A DNA stretch of 13,935 bases, taken from the NCBI GenBank assembly GCA_040877415.1, contig JBBDNV010000158.1, positions 1 through 13,935 of the forward strand, given 5' to 3'. The notes under the pieces are model-generated. The model saw nothing but the letters and a program-made list of their open reading frames with translations, was not told the DNA's origin and ran no database searches. The position numbers and the translations under genes were made by a program. This document shows positions 6,012-12,636 of the stretch, in pieces. The stretch is from JBBDNV01 sp040877415. GTDB taxonomy: Bacteria; Planctomycetota; Planctomycetia; Pirellulales; PALSA-1355. How positions within the stretch are numbered: position 1 is the stretch's first letter; the number at the start of each line of letters is the position of its first letter.

Positions 6012-6809
6012 ATGCGAGTCTTAGTTGCCGCATGCCTGACGGCAGCCTCGGTGCTGGTCGCGTGCAGTGGTTGTTCCAGCACGCAGACGCCGTCGTTCTT
6101 GCCGACGTTCGGACTCAAGGGCAAGAGCAGCAAGCCGAATGCGCCCAAGGTGGCACTTGCGCCGCCGGCGCCGCAGTTCAACTCGATGGGCGCCGCCCCG
6201 AACGCGTCGATGCCGCCGTCTTCGGCGTCGAGCAACCTGCAGGTTTACCCGGGCACGAACTATCCGCAGACGCCGTACCCGGAACACGCGATCGCCTCGG
6301 GCGGCGCGGCGCCGGCGTACGCGAGCCATCCGCCCGCGGCGTCCGGATACGCCTCGAATTACGGCGCGATGCCGCCGAGCGGGTCCGCCGGACCATCCAC
6401 TCCCTACGCTGGGTATCCGGCGGCGGGCGGCCAGGCTCCGGCGTACGCGCAGCAATCCGCTCCGCCCTACGCCCCGCCGCAGGCCCCGAGTTATGCCCCC
6501 GGGCAGGCTCCGGGTTATGCGCAGCAGGAAGCCCCGTCTTACAGTCAGCAACAAGCTCCGCCGTACGCCCCGCAGCAGGCCCCGGGTTATGCCGGGCAAG
6601 AAGCTCCATCCTACGCTCAGCAACAAGCTCCGCCGTACGCCGGGCAGCAGGCCCCGGGTTATGCACAGCAGCAAGCTCCGCCTTACACCGCCGCGCAGGC
6701 TGCGCCCTGTGCCGAGCAGCAGGCGCCGTACTCCGCGCAACAGGAACCGTACGGCGCGCCGTCGGAACCGTATAACGCGGCCAACCCGTACGGCGCGTAT
6801 CAGCGCTAG
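6012..6809 (+). CDS. lipoprotein with Tyr/Pro/Gln-rich octapeptide repeats
   Basis: A 265-residue predicted lipoprotein. The signal is MRVLVAACLTAASVLVAC with lipobox L15-V-A-C18, so the mature protein should be lipid-anchored at a membrane facing the periplasm or the outside. Residues 19-140 are low-complexity, rich in Ser, Ala, Pro and Gly. Residues 141-244 are thirteen consecutive octapeptides of the form QAP-x-Y-A-x-x, ending in an EPYGAPSEPYNAANPYGAYQR tail with no C-terminal domain. Tyr falls at a fixed place in most units. Such regions are typically disordered; adhesion, surface display or a wall spacer role is possible but not shown. The ORF is open from 5931, but the signal peptide and the AAGGA site at 5999-6003 fix the ATG at 6012. 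A strong hairpin follows the stop. I know no named family for it. Confidence 0.88.
   Translation: MRVLVAACLTAASVLVACSGCSSTQTPSFLPTFGLKGKSSKPNAPKVALAPPAPQFNSMGAAPNASMPPSSASSNLQVYPGTNYPQTPYPEHAIASGGAAPAYASHPPAASGYASNYGAMPPSGSAGPSTPYAGYPAAGGQAPAYAQQSAPPYAPPQAPSYAPGQAPGYAQQEAPSYSQQQAPPYAPQQAPGYAGQEAPSYAQQQAPPYAGQQAPGYAQQQAPPYTAAQAAPCAEQQAPYSAQQEPYGAPSEPYNAANPYGAYQR
6432..6743 (+). repeat. in-frame octapeptide repeat (24-bp units, 72-bp higher order)
   Basis: Thirteen units of 24 bp encode QAPxYAxx-type octapeptides. Two successive 72-bp blocks, 6504-6575 and 6576-6647, encode nearly the same three-unit string (QAPGYA-Q EAPSY-QQ QAPPYA-Q), and a third partial block starts at 6648. Synonymous differences between blocks (CCG/CCA, GCC/GCT) show they are not freshly duplicated, while the shared order shows growth by triplet-unit duplication. 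Expected to vary in copy number between strains. Confidence 0.9.
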
Positions 6810-6842
6810 TTGTCTCGGCCGAAAACCGAAACAGGCCATGCT

Positions 6843-6875
6843 GGCCCAGGCATGCGGTTGGCGCGTGCCTGGGCC
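6843..6875. terminator. strong hairpin between convergent genes
   Basis: GGCCCAGGCATGC (6843-6855) pairs with GCGTGCCTGGGCC (6863-6875) over all 13 positions, with one T-G wobble, around a 7-nt loop. It sits midway between the stop of the lipoprotein gene (6809) and that of the PEBP gene (6906), so it can serve both. No T-tract follows on either strand. Confidence 0.5.
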
Positions 6876-6905
6876 GCGTGCACTATTGGCGATTCCCGTC
6901 CGCCG

Positions 6906-7460
6906 TCAGCGGCGGTAGGTGCCCACCAACTCGCCTTCGCCCAGCACGTGACCTTCGATCGCCCGCAGCAGGGCGGCCTTGTCCAGCTCGGGCCCGAGGT
7001 CCATCGCGGCATCAAGCGCGTAGAGGTGAAAACGGTAGTGGTGCGTGCCGCTCCCCGGCGGCGGCGCCGGCCCGCGATAGCCGATCGTGCGTCCCGATTT
7101 CCAGGAGTTGCGTCCCTGCAGGGCTCCGGACGGGTTTTTCAGGCGCCGCTCCGGCGGCATGTTTTCCGCAAGCGAAGTGGCGTCCCCGGGAATCTTGTAG
7201 ATCACCCAATGGACCCACGGCTCGGCGGTGGGTGCGTCCGGATCGTCGACTACCAGCGCCAACTCGCGCGTGCCCGGGGGAACGTTTCCCCAAGAGAGCG
7301 GTGGCGAAACGTCGCTGCCGTCTTCGCTGTACTTTTTCGGAATCGCCGCGCCCGATTCGAACGCGGCACTGTGCAATTCGATGGCCATCTTTGGCGCTCC
7401 TTTCACGCACGCGGTTGCCAGCACCACGAGCCCGAGCAATGTTGCCAGTCGTCTCGGCAT
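6906..7460 (-). CDS. YbhB/YbcL-type PEBP (Raf kinase inhibitor-like) lipoprotein
   Basis: A 184-residue protein. The N-terminus MPRRLATLLGLVVLATAC is a signal peptide whose C18 suits lipidation, although the -3 residue is Ala rather than Leu, so the lipobox is weak. Residues 25-184 are a bacterial phosphatidylethanolamine-binding-protein fold: GSDVSPPLSWGNVPPGTRELALVVDDPDAP (48-77), the ligand-pocket D73-P-D and H84-W in WVHWVIYKIP, then GYRGPAPPPGSGTHHYRFHLYALD (127-150). Length beyond the signal (about 160) equals that of E. coli YbhB. Bacterial members have no firmly established role; binding of small anionic ligands is inferred from structures. GGAGG seven nt upstream of the ATG at 7460 fixes the start, although the frame stays open upstream. 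It diverges from the first ABC exporter and may share its 195-bp upstream region. Confidence 0.92.
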   Translation of the reverse strand: MPRRLATLLGLVVLATACVKGAPKMAIELHSAAFESGAAIPKKYSEDGSDVSPPLSWGNVPPGTRELALVVDDPDAPTAEPWVHWVIYKIPGDATSLAENMPPERRLKNPSGALQGRNSWKSGRTIGYRGPAPPPGSGTHHYRFHLYALDAAMDLGPELDKAALLRAIEGHVLGEGELVGTYRR

Positions 7461-7655
7461 GAATTGCCTCCGGCCACCTATCGTACCTGATGCCGCGGCC
7501 GGCGAGAATCGCCGCGTTTGCCCGCTGCCCGCGGCATGCTGCGCAGGCTTCGAGCATTTCGACCGGCGGCCGCCGCCCTCTGGCGGACGGCTGGACGGGG
7601 CGGGTACTATGAGGAGGTCTTCCGCCGCACACCGCCACCGCAGGCCCAGTTGACG

Positions 7656-8633
7656 ATGCAACGCACCGGCCACGTTCATTTTAGCGATCAAACGCACCGC
7701 GTCGCCGGCAGCGCGCTGTTGTTGACGTTCGACGGAGTGACGAAGTTTTACGGCCCCGTGATCGGCGTGAACAACATCAGTTGCCGGATCGGGCCGGGAA
7801 TTACCGGGCTGGTGGGGGCCAACGGGGCGGGCAAGACGACGCTCATCAAGCTGGCCAGCGGCCAGTTGCGCCCCACGGACGGTAAAGTGCGGATCGGGGG
7901 ACGCGACGCCTGGTCCACCGCGGCCAAGCATCATCTGGGTTACAGCCCCGACTTGAACAGCTTTTATGAGGAGATGACCGGCCGCCAGTTCGTACACACC
8001 ATGGCCCGGCTGAACGGCTTTTCACGCGCCCTGGCGCGCGAGCGAACCGAACACGTGCTGGAAGAAGTCGGCATGGCCGACCGCGCCGGGCGCACTCTGG
8101 CGGGGTGCAGTCACGGCATGCGGCAGCGGATCAAACTGGCCCAGGCGCTGGTGCACGATCCTTGGCTGTTGTTGCTCGACGAGCCGTTGGGGGGCATCGA
8201 TCCCGGCGGCCGGCGCGAAATCAACGAGCTTTTGCTGCGCCTGGCCGGCCAAGGCAAGACGATTCTGATCTCCAGCCACATCCTGATCGAGATCGAGCAG
8301 CTCGCGCATTCGATGCTGATGATGTCGCGGGGACGCATCATCGCCTCGGGCACGCTGGCCGAAGTGCGCGACCTGATGCGGTATCGGCCATTGGTCGTGG
8401 AAATCGCGGCCGAGCCGGCCCGGCGGCTGGCGGCCCTGTTGACCGAAAACCCCGACGTGCTGGGAGTCGAGATGCGCGACGGCGCGCTGGTGGTGCGGAC
8501 GCGCAACCCGCGCGTGTTTTTCGATCGCCTGGGCCAGTTGATCTGCGAGCACGGCATCGACGTGCGCCGCTTGCAGACGCTCGACGCCGGGGCCGACGCC
8601 GTGTTCGATTACCTCGAGCAGGGCCGGTCATGA
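7656..8633 (+). CDS. ABC-2 exporter ATP-binding protein (forward pair)
   Basis: A 325-residue ABC ATPase. Walker A is GANGAGKT (54-61). Q-loop GYSPD has Asp in place of Gln. The signature reads CSHGMRQR (151-158), diverged from LSGGQ. Walker B is LLLLDEP (171-177), and the switch His is H208 in ISSHIL. The last 90 residues form the C-terminal regulatory extension common in CcmA/NatA/Gld-type exporter ATPases. It overlaps the following permease by ATGA, so the two are one translational unit and should form a dimeric exporter of unknown substrate. The frame is open from 7518. I chose the ATG at 7656 because the upstream stretch is Arg/Pro-rich non-domain sequence, but there is no good ribosome-binding site right before it. 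GAGGAGGT at 7611-7618 lies about 38 nt away. The start is therefore the weak part of this call. Confidence 0.92.
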   Translation: MQRTGHVHFSDQTHRVAGSALLLTFDGVTKFYGPVIGVNNISCRIGPGITGLVGANGAGKTTLIKLASGQLRPTDGKVRIGGRDAWSTAAKHHLGYSPDLNSFYEEMTGRQFVHTMARLNGFSRALARERTEHVLEEVGMADRAGRTLAGCSHGMRQRIKLAQALVHDPWLLLLDEPLGGIDPGGRREINELLLRLAGQGKTILISSHILIEIEQLAHSMLMMSRGRIIASGTLAEVRDLMRYRPLVVEIAAEPARRLAALLTENPDVLGVEMRDGALVVRTRNPRVFFDRLGQLICEHGIDVRRLQTLDAGADAVFDYLEQGRS

Positions 8634-9391
8634 ACCTGCTGCGCGCTTGGAGTACGCTGGCCACGCTGTCCTTTCGCCGGCTGGCCTGGTCCACCAGCAC
8701 GCTGATGGTGCTGTTGCCGTTGGCCGGATGCCTGCTGTTCGTGGTCCGCCGGCACTACGATCGTCCCTTCAGCGAGGATGAGTTTCGCGATTTCAGCGAG
8801 TTCATGATCCTGGTGTTCGCCTCGTTCGTCGTGCCGATCTGCGCGTTGGCTTTCGGCACCGCCAGCATCGGCGGCGATCGCGAAGATCGCACGCTGGTGT
8901 TCTTGCTCGTGCGGCCGATTCCCCGGCCGCTGGTGCTCGTGGCCAAGTTCACGGCCACGCTTCCGCTGGTGCTTTCGATCGTCGTGGGCAGCTATTGGCT
9001 CTATTGCCGGCTGGCGGGCGAAGCGGGCCAGGTCGCGTTTTCGCTGTACCTGCCGGCGATGATCTTGATGACGCTGGCCTACGTCTCGCTGTTCCACTTG
9101 TTCGCGGTTACGTTCCGGCACGCCACGATCATCGCCTTGATTTATGCCTTGTTCATGGAAGTGATCCTGGGCAACATGCCGGGCATCGTGAAGCGCGTGG
9201 CGGTCAATTACTACGGCCGCTCGATCATGTACGCGGCCGGCGAACCCGAGGGCTTGAAGCCGCCTCCGGCGGAATGGTTCGAGCCCTTGAGCGTGCAAAC
9301 CGCCGCGTGGGCGCTGGCGGGAATCGCGGTGGGCGGAATGATGTTGGCGGCGGTGATTTTTTCTCGGCGCGAATACCGCGATCTGACGTGA
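8630..9391 (+). CDS. ABC-2 type permease (forward pair)
   Basis: A 253-residue integral membrane protein with about six hydrophobic segments: near residues 22-40, 57-79, 103-122, 135-157, 163-178 and 228-247. The soluble loop GGDREDRTLVFLLVRPIPRP after the second segment matches the ABC-2 family pattern (an E-R-E-x-G/R-T-x-x-x-L-x-x-P-x-x-R-x-x-x-x-x-K element). The start ATG overlaps the ATPase stop (ATGA), so translation is coupled. With the ATPase at 7656 it should form a complete exporter by dimerisation. The substrate cannot be read from the sequence. Its stop is only 4 bp from the stop of the opposing permease. Confidence 0.9.
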   Translation: MNLLRAWSTLATLSFRRLAWSTSTLMVLLPLAGCLLFVVRRHYDRPFSEDEFRDFSEFMILVFASFVVPICALAFGTASIGGDREDRTLVFLLVRPIPRPLVLVAKFTATLPLVLSIVVGSYWLYCRLAGEAGQVAFSLYLPAMILMTLAYVSLFHLFAVTFRHATIIALIYALFMEVILGNMPGIVKRVAVNYYGRSIMYAAGEPEGLKPPPAEWFEPLSVQTAAWALAGIAVGGMMLAAVIFSRREYRDLT

Positions 9392-9395
9392 CGCG

Positions 9396-10286
9396 TTACT
9401 CGACGACGTCCACCGCGCGCACGCGGTGAACGAGCGCCACCAGCGCCACGGCGCAGAGCGAGCCGAGGATCGCCAGCGCCCACCAGGCAAGTTCGCGATC
9501 GGTCTGGTCGCGAAAGGCGCCGAAACACAAACGGCCCACCAGCCGCATGTCGCGCCACGGGTCGAGCAGGCGCCAATAGTCGACGCGCGTTTCGCGATAC
9601 AAATAACCGCCCAAGCGGCCCAGCAGCAAAAACAGGCTGGCCCAGGTGATTGTGATCGGCACGATCCGCTGCAAATAGGCCGAAATGGTCACGAGCAGGA
9701 TGCTGTTGACCACGCAAATCACCGCGCCAAAGGCCACCACCGAAACGGGGATTCGCCAATTGTCGAGCCAATAGTCGATCGACGACGTGAACATGCCGTA
9801 CTCGAAAAACAACAGCAAAGCCGGCAGGACGGTGAGGATCGTGATCACGCTGCTGACGGCCAGCAGCTTGCCCACGATGTAATGGCGCCGGTCGATGCGG
9901 CGCGAAAGGTAGAAGGGAAGCGTGTTTTGCCGAAAATCGGACCCGACCAGCAGGCTGCCGGAAAAGGCCAACAGGATCATCACCACGATGCTCTGGCCCT
10001 CCATGAACTCCATGTAGCCGTTGGTCTGGTTCATGTCGGTCGCGTCGCCAAAGCCGAATTCCCGCAAGAAGATTCTGCGCGGCTCGGGAGGCAGCGAGAG
10101 CTGCGTGACCGCGTAAATAATCGTCCAGAACGCCAGAAAACGCAGCGCCCCCAAGCCCAGCACCAGCCAATACGCCTTGGTGCGGAAGACCTGCAAAAGC
10201 GCCACGCGCACAATCGCCAGGCACGCCAGCCAAGGCGTCTCGAGCCGGCCTTGCCAAGGGTGATAATGGGCCTGATCCAGTTCCAT
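9396..10286 (-). CDS. ABC-2 type permease (reverse pair)
   Basis: A 296-residue integral membrane protein with about six hydrophobic segments: LACLAIVRVALLQVF, AYWLVLGLGALRFLAFWTII, SIVVMILLAFSGSLLVG, ITILTVLPALLLFFEYG, VSVVAFGAVICVVNSILLVT and a final one near the C-terminus. The loop SDFRQNTLPFYLSRRIDRRHYIVGKLLAV is the typical ABC-2 element (x-D-x-R-x-x-T-L-x-x-x-L-x-R-x-x-x-R-x-x-x-x-x-G-K). A 40-residue soluble stretch after the second TM (PPEPRRIFLREFGFGDATDM...) is probably exposed outside. It is encoded 51 bp after the reverse ATPase, so the two are likely co-transcribed. The intervening DNA holds a heptamer array, and no Shine-Dalgarno sequence is visible before the ATG at 10286. The two permeases differ clearly in sequence and length. 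Confidence 0.9.
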   Translation of the reverse strand: MELDQAHYHPWQGRLETPWLACLAIVRVALLQVFRTKAYWLVLGLGALRFLAFWTIIYAVTQLSLPPEPRRIFLREFGFGDATDMNQTNGYMEFMEGQSIVVMILLAFSGSLLVGSDFRQNTLPFYLSRRIDRRHYIVGKLLAVSSVITILTVLPALLLFFEYGMFTSSIDYWLDNWRIPVSVVAFGAVICVVNSILLVTISAYLQRIVPITITWASLFLLLGRLGGYLYRETRVDYWRLLDPWRDMRLVGRLCFGAFRDQTDRELAWWALAILGSLCAVALVALVHRVRAVDVVE

Positions 10287-10292
10287 GAGAAT

Positions 10293-10334
10293 GACGGCAG
10301 AGGGATGAAGGCAGAAGGCAGAAGGCAGAAAGAC
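10293..10334. repeat. heptanucleotide tandem array in the ATPase-permease gap
   Basis: On the plus strand, three exact GAAGGCA units (10307-10327) are flanked by degenerate ones: GACGGCA, GAGGGAT and GAAAGAC. Together they make six phased heptamers that fill almost the whole 51-bp gap between the two reverse-strand ABC genes. On the transcript strand they read as TGCCTTC units. Such heptamers resemble the short tandemly repeated sequences known from cyanobacteria. Copy number could change the cistron spacing. Confidence 0.8.
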
Positions 10335-10337
10335 GGT

Positions 10338-11279
10338 CTATGCGGTGGAGATGGGCTCCTGTTGGCCGGTGACGCGGAAGAAGAGGCGTTCGAGGTTTTC
10401 TTCGTCGGGCTTAAGCTCGGTCACGACGGCGCCGGTGGAACGGGCCAGCTCGAAAAACGTGGCGGTCGCGAATCCGCCGGGCACGGTGACCATGATCTTG
10501 CTTTGGCCCTGTTCGTCGGGATCGGCGAATTCGACGCCCACCGACGCCAACCTCGCCCGAAACGCGGTCCCGTCTCCCGCCCAGCTCAACTCGAAGCGGT
10601 TGTTGATCTGCGCGCGCATTTCGTCCATGGTGCCGGCGCGCACGACGGTGCCGCGGTCGAGCACGACGATCTGGTGGCAGAGCCGCTCGACGTCGCCCAG
10701 CAGGTGCGTGCACAAAAACACGCTCTTGCCCGTCTCGGCAATCAGGTCTTCGAGCAGTTGCAACATGGCGACCCGGCCGGCCGGATCGAGGCCGTTGGTC
10801 GGTTCGTCGAGCAACAGCAGTTGCGGATCGTGCACCAGGGCGGCCGCCAGTTTCAGCCGCTGAAGGTTGCCGGTCGAGTACTCTTCGAGCCGCCGATAGC
10901 GCAATTCTCCCAAGCCGACGTAGTTGAGCACCTCGTGCGCGCGGCGCCGGGCGTCGCGATGCGGCATGCCGTACAGATCGCCGGCAAAGGCGACGAACTC
11001 GACCCCTTTGAGCATCGGCACGACGGCGGCCGCTTCGGGCATGTAACCCACCCGGCCGCGCAGCTCGCGCGAGTTGCGGCGAATGTCGCAGCCGAGAATC
11101 GTGCCCTCGCCCGAGTCGGGCGCAAGCAGCCCGAGCAATACTTTCAGCAGGGTGCTCTTCCCCGCGCCGTTGTTGCCCACCAGCCCGATCGTGCCCGGCG
11201 CAAGCGATAGATTCACGCCGCGCAGAGCCTGCACGCTGCCGAAAGAGCGGCTGACGTCGTGGATATCGACAATGTGCAT
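10338..11279 (-). CDS. ABC-2 exporter ATP-binding protein (reverse pair)
   Basis: A 313-residue ABC ATPase. Walker A is GNNGAGKS (35-42). The Q-loop has Glu (GYMPEAAAVVPMLKG). Signature is YSTGNLQR (134-141) in place of LSGGQ. Walker B is LLLLDEPTNGLD (154-165) and the switch His is H192 in CTHLL. The C-terminal 90 residues are the usual exporter-ATPase extension. It should power the permease at 9396. The frame is open from 11429, but the domain starts at once from the ATG at 11279 (MHIVDIHDVSRSFGSVQAL), and the extra 50 residues are Arg-rich with no family similarity I can see. They also run under the divergent sialidase gene's promoter region. No strong ribosome-binding site is visible. It shares only general family features with the ATPase at 7656, so this is not a recent duplication. 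Confidence 0.93.
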   Translation of the reverse strand: MHIVDIHDVSRSFGSVQALRGVNLSLAPGTIGLVGNNGAGKSTLLKVLLGLLAPDSGEGTILGCDIRRNSRELRGRVGYMPEAAAVVPMLKGVEFVAFAGDLYGMPHRDARRRAHEVLNYVGLGELRYRRLEEYSTGNLQRLKLAAALVHDPQLLLLDEPTNGLDPAGRVAMLQLLEDLIAETGKSVFLCTHLLGDVERLCHQIVVLDRGTVVRAGTMDEMRAQINNRFELSWAGDGTAFRARLASVGVEFADPDEQGQSKIMVTVPGGFATATFFELARSTGAVVTELKPDEENLERLFFRVTGQQEPISTA

Positions 11280-11398
11280 CGGAAACGGGAGCCAGTCGCC
11301 CCTGCGGATGGTGTACGGAGTCTGCCGTGAATGATACCATTGAGGTTTACGCTGGACCACGGCCTTGCGTTTTGCCACACGTTCTCGAGGACCTCGCC

Positions 11399-12583
11399 AT
11401 GATTCGCCTTGCATGCCGCGCGTTTGCAATCGGCTCTCTGCTTAGTGCCGCCCTCGCACACGCGGCGCCCGAGTATCGAGAAGAACTGGTTTTTCCGCTC
11501 AACCCGCGGCACAACCACGCGCCGGGCATCGTCGCATGCGCGAACGGCGACTTATTGGTCTCCTGGTATCGGGGCTCGGGCGAGCGCTCGGCTGACGACG
11601 TGGCGATCTACGGCGCGCGGTTGCCCAAAGGCGAAAGCACGTGGAGCGAGCCGTTCGTGCTGGCGGACAATCCCCAGTTTCCCGATTGCAACACGTGCAT
11701 GATGATCGATCGGCACCAGAAGCTGTGGGTCTTCTGGCCCATCATCCTCGACAACCACTGGGAAAGCGCGCTGACGAACTATCGCACGTCGCAGGACTAC
11801 CAAGGTCCTGGCGCCCCGAAGTGGGACTGGCAGGGGGTCATCTGGCTCAAGCCGGACGATTTCAAGGACAAGGCGATGAGCCTGTTCAAGGAAAACTCGG
11901 CCCAACTGCCCCCCAGTCTCTCCGAGCGCGTTAAGCAGTACGGCGAAGAGCTGGAAAAGCAGTTGGGCGTCAAGCTGAATCAAAGGCTCGGTTGGCAGCC
12001 GCGCTGCAAGCCGACGATTCTTTCCACCGGGCGGATTCTGCTGCCGCTGTACAGCGACACGTATTCGTTTTCGCTGATGGCCGTCAGCGACGACGACGGA
12101 AAAACCTGGTACGCCGGCGAGCCCCTGATCGGCTTTGGCAACATTCAGCCGTCGGTGCTCGAGCGCAAAGACGGCTCGCTCGTGGCTTACATGCGCGAAA
12201 ACGGCATCCGCGACAAGATCCGCACGGCCGAGTCCACCGACCAGGGGCTTACGTGGGGTCCCGTCGGAGTCATGGAGTTTCCCAATCCCGGCTCGGGCCT
12301 CGACGCCGTGCGGCTGGCCAGCGGCCATTGGGTGCTCGTCTACAACGACACCAACCGCGGGCGAAACAGCCTGGCCGTTTCGCTTTCGCCGGATGAGGGC
12401 AAGACCTGGAGCCACACGCGGCACTTGGAAAAGCACGACCAGGGGTCCTATCACTATCCGGCGATCATCCAGGGCGCCGACGGCACGATCCACGCCGTCT
12501 ACAGCTACTTTGTCGAAGGCGGCAAAACGATGAAGCACGCCGCCTTCAACGAAGACTGGATCAAAGCCGGCGACCCCAAGTAG
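11399..12583 (+). CDS. secreted sialidase/BNR-repeat family protein
   Basis: A 394-residue secreted protein. Signal peptide: MIRLACRAFAIGSLLSAALAHA, likely cleaved after residue 22 or 23. The mature part reads as a six-bladed beta-propeller with three clear Asp-boxes: SDDDGKTW (230-237), STDQGLTW (279-286) and SPDEGKTW (330-337). Candidate active-site arginines are R38 (NPRHNHAPG), R202 (WQPRCKP) and R266 (YMREN), but the classical FRIP start motif of true sialidases is absent. An insert at about 125-197 is helical and charged (DDFKDKAMSLFKEN...VKQYGEELEKQL). Planctomycetes have many such BNR proteins, and glycan substrates other than sialic acid are quite possible. GAGG eight nt upstream of 11399 plus the signal peptide fix the start, although the frame is open from 11327. 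It converges on the acyltransferase. Confidence 0.9.
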   Translation: MIRLACRAFAIGSLLSAALAHAAPEYREELVFPLNPRHNHAPGIVACANGDLLVSWYRGSGERSADDVAIYGARLPKGESTWSEPFVLADNPQFPDCNTCMMIDRHQKLWVFWPIILDNHWESALTNYRTSQDYQGPGAPKWDWQGVIWLKPDDFKDKAMSLFKENSAQLPPSLSERVKQYGEELEKQLGVKLNQRLGWQPRCKPTILSTGRILLPLYSDTYSFSLMAVSDDDGKTWYAGEPLIGFGNIQPSVLERKDGSLVAYMRENGIRDKIRTAESTDQGLTWGPVGVMEFPNPGSGLDAVRLASGHWVLVYNDTNRGRNSLAVSLSPDEGKTWSHTRHLEKHDQGSYHYPAIIQGADGTIHAVYSYFVEGGKTMKHAAFNEDWIKAGDPK

Positions 12584-12587
12584 CGCG

Positions 12588-12624
12588 GGCGCGAGCGCTT
12601 CACCGACGCTTGCGGCTTAGCGCC
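12588..12624. repeat. GC-rich imperfect palindrome in a convergent gap
   Basis: The 53-bp gap between stops at 12583 and 12637 starts and ends with GGCGC (12588-12592) and GCGCC (12620-12624), enclosing GAGCGCTTCACCGACGCTTG and CGGCTTAGC. I recall AGCGCTTCACCGACGCTTG-type strings as recurrent between planctomycete genes, so this may be another dispersed element doubling as a terminator. The pairing is weak compared with the other palindromes in the window. Confidence 0.3.
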
Positions 12625-12636
12625 TTCTCCGAGCCA

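Noticed and set aside
6432..6743. Possible non-coding satellite or CRISPR
   Set aside because: Period 24/72 bp keeps frame and codes for a regular octapeptide within a lipoprotein gene.
7611..7618. GAGGAGGT as the Shine-Dalgarno of the ABC ATPase
   Set aside because: No ATG, GTG or TTG in frame lies 4-12 nt downstream; the nearest plausible start, 7656, is about 38 nt away.
10293..10334. Possible CRISPR-like repeat
   Set aside because: Units are contiguous 7-mers without spacers, so this is a simple tandem repeat.
9426..11210. 594-residue open frame on the plus strand opposite the reverse ABC pair
   Set aside because: His/Gln/Arg-rich antisense artefact; the minus frames carry Walker motifs and membrane segments.
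11552..12538. 328-residue minus-strand frame opposite the sialidase-like gene
   Set aside because: No signal, no domain pattern; the plus frame has three Asp-boxes and a signal peptide.
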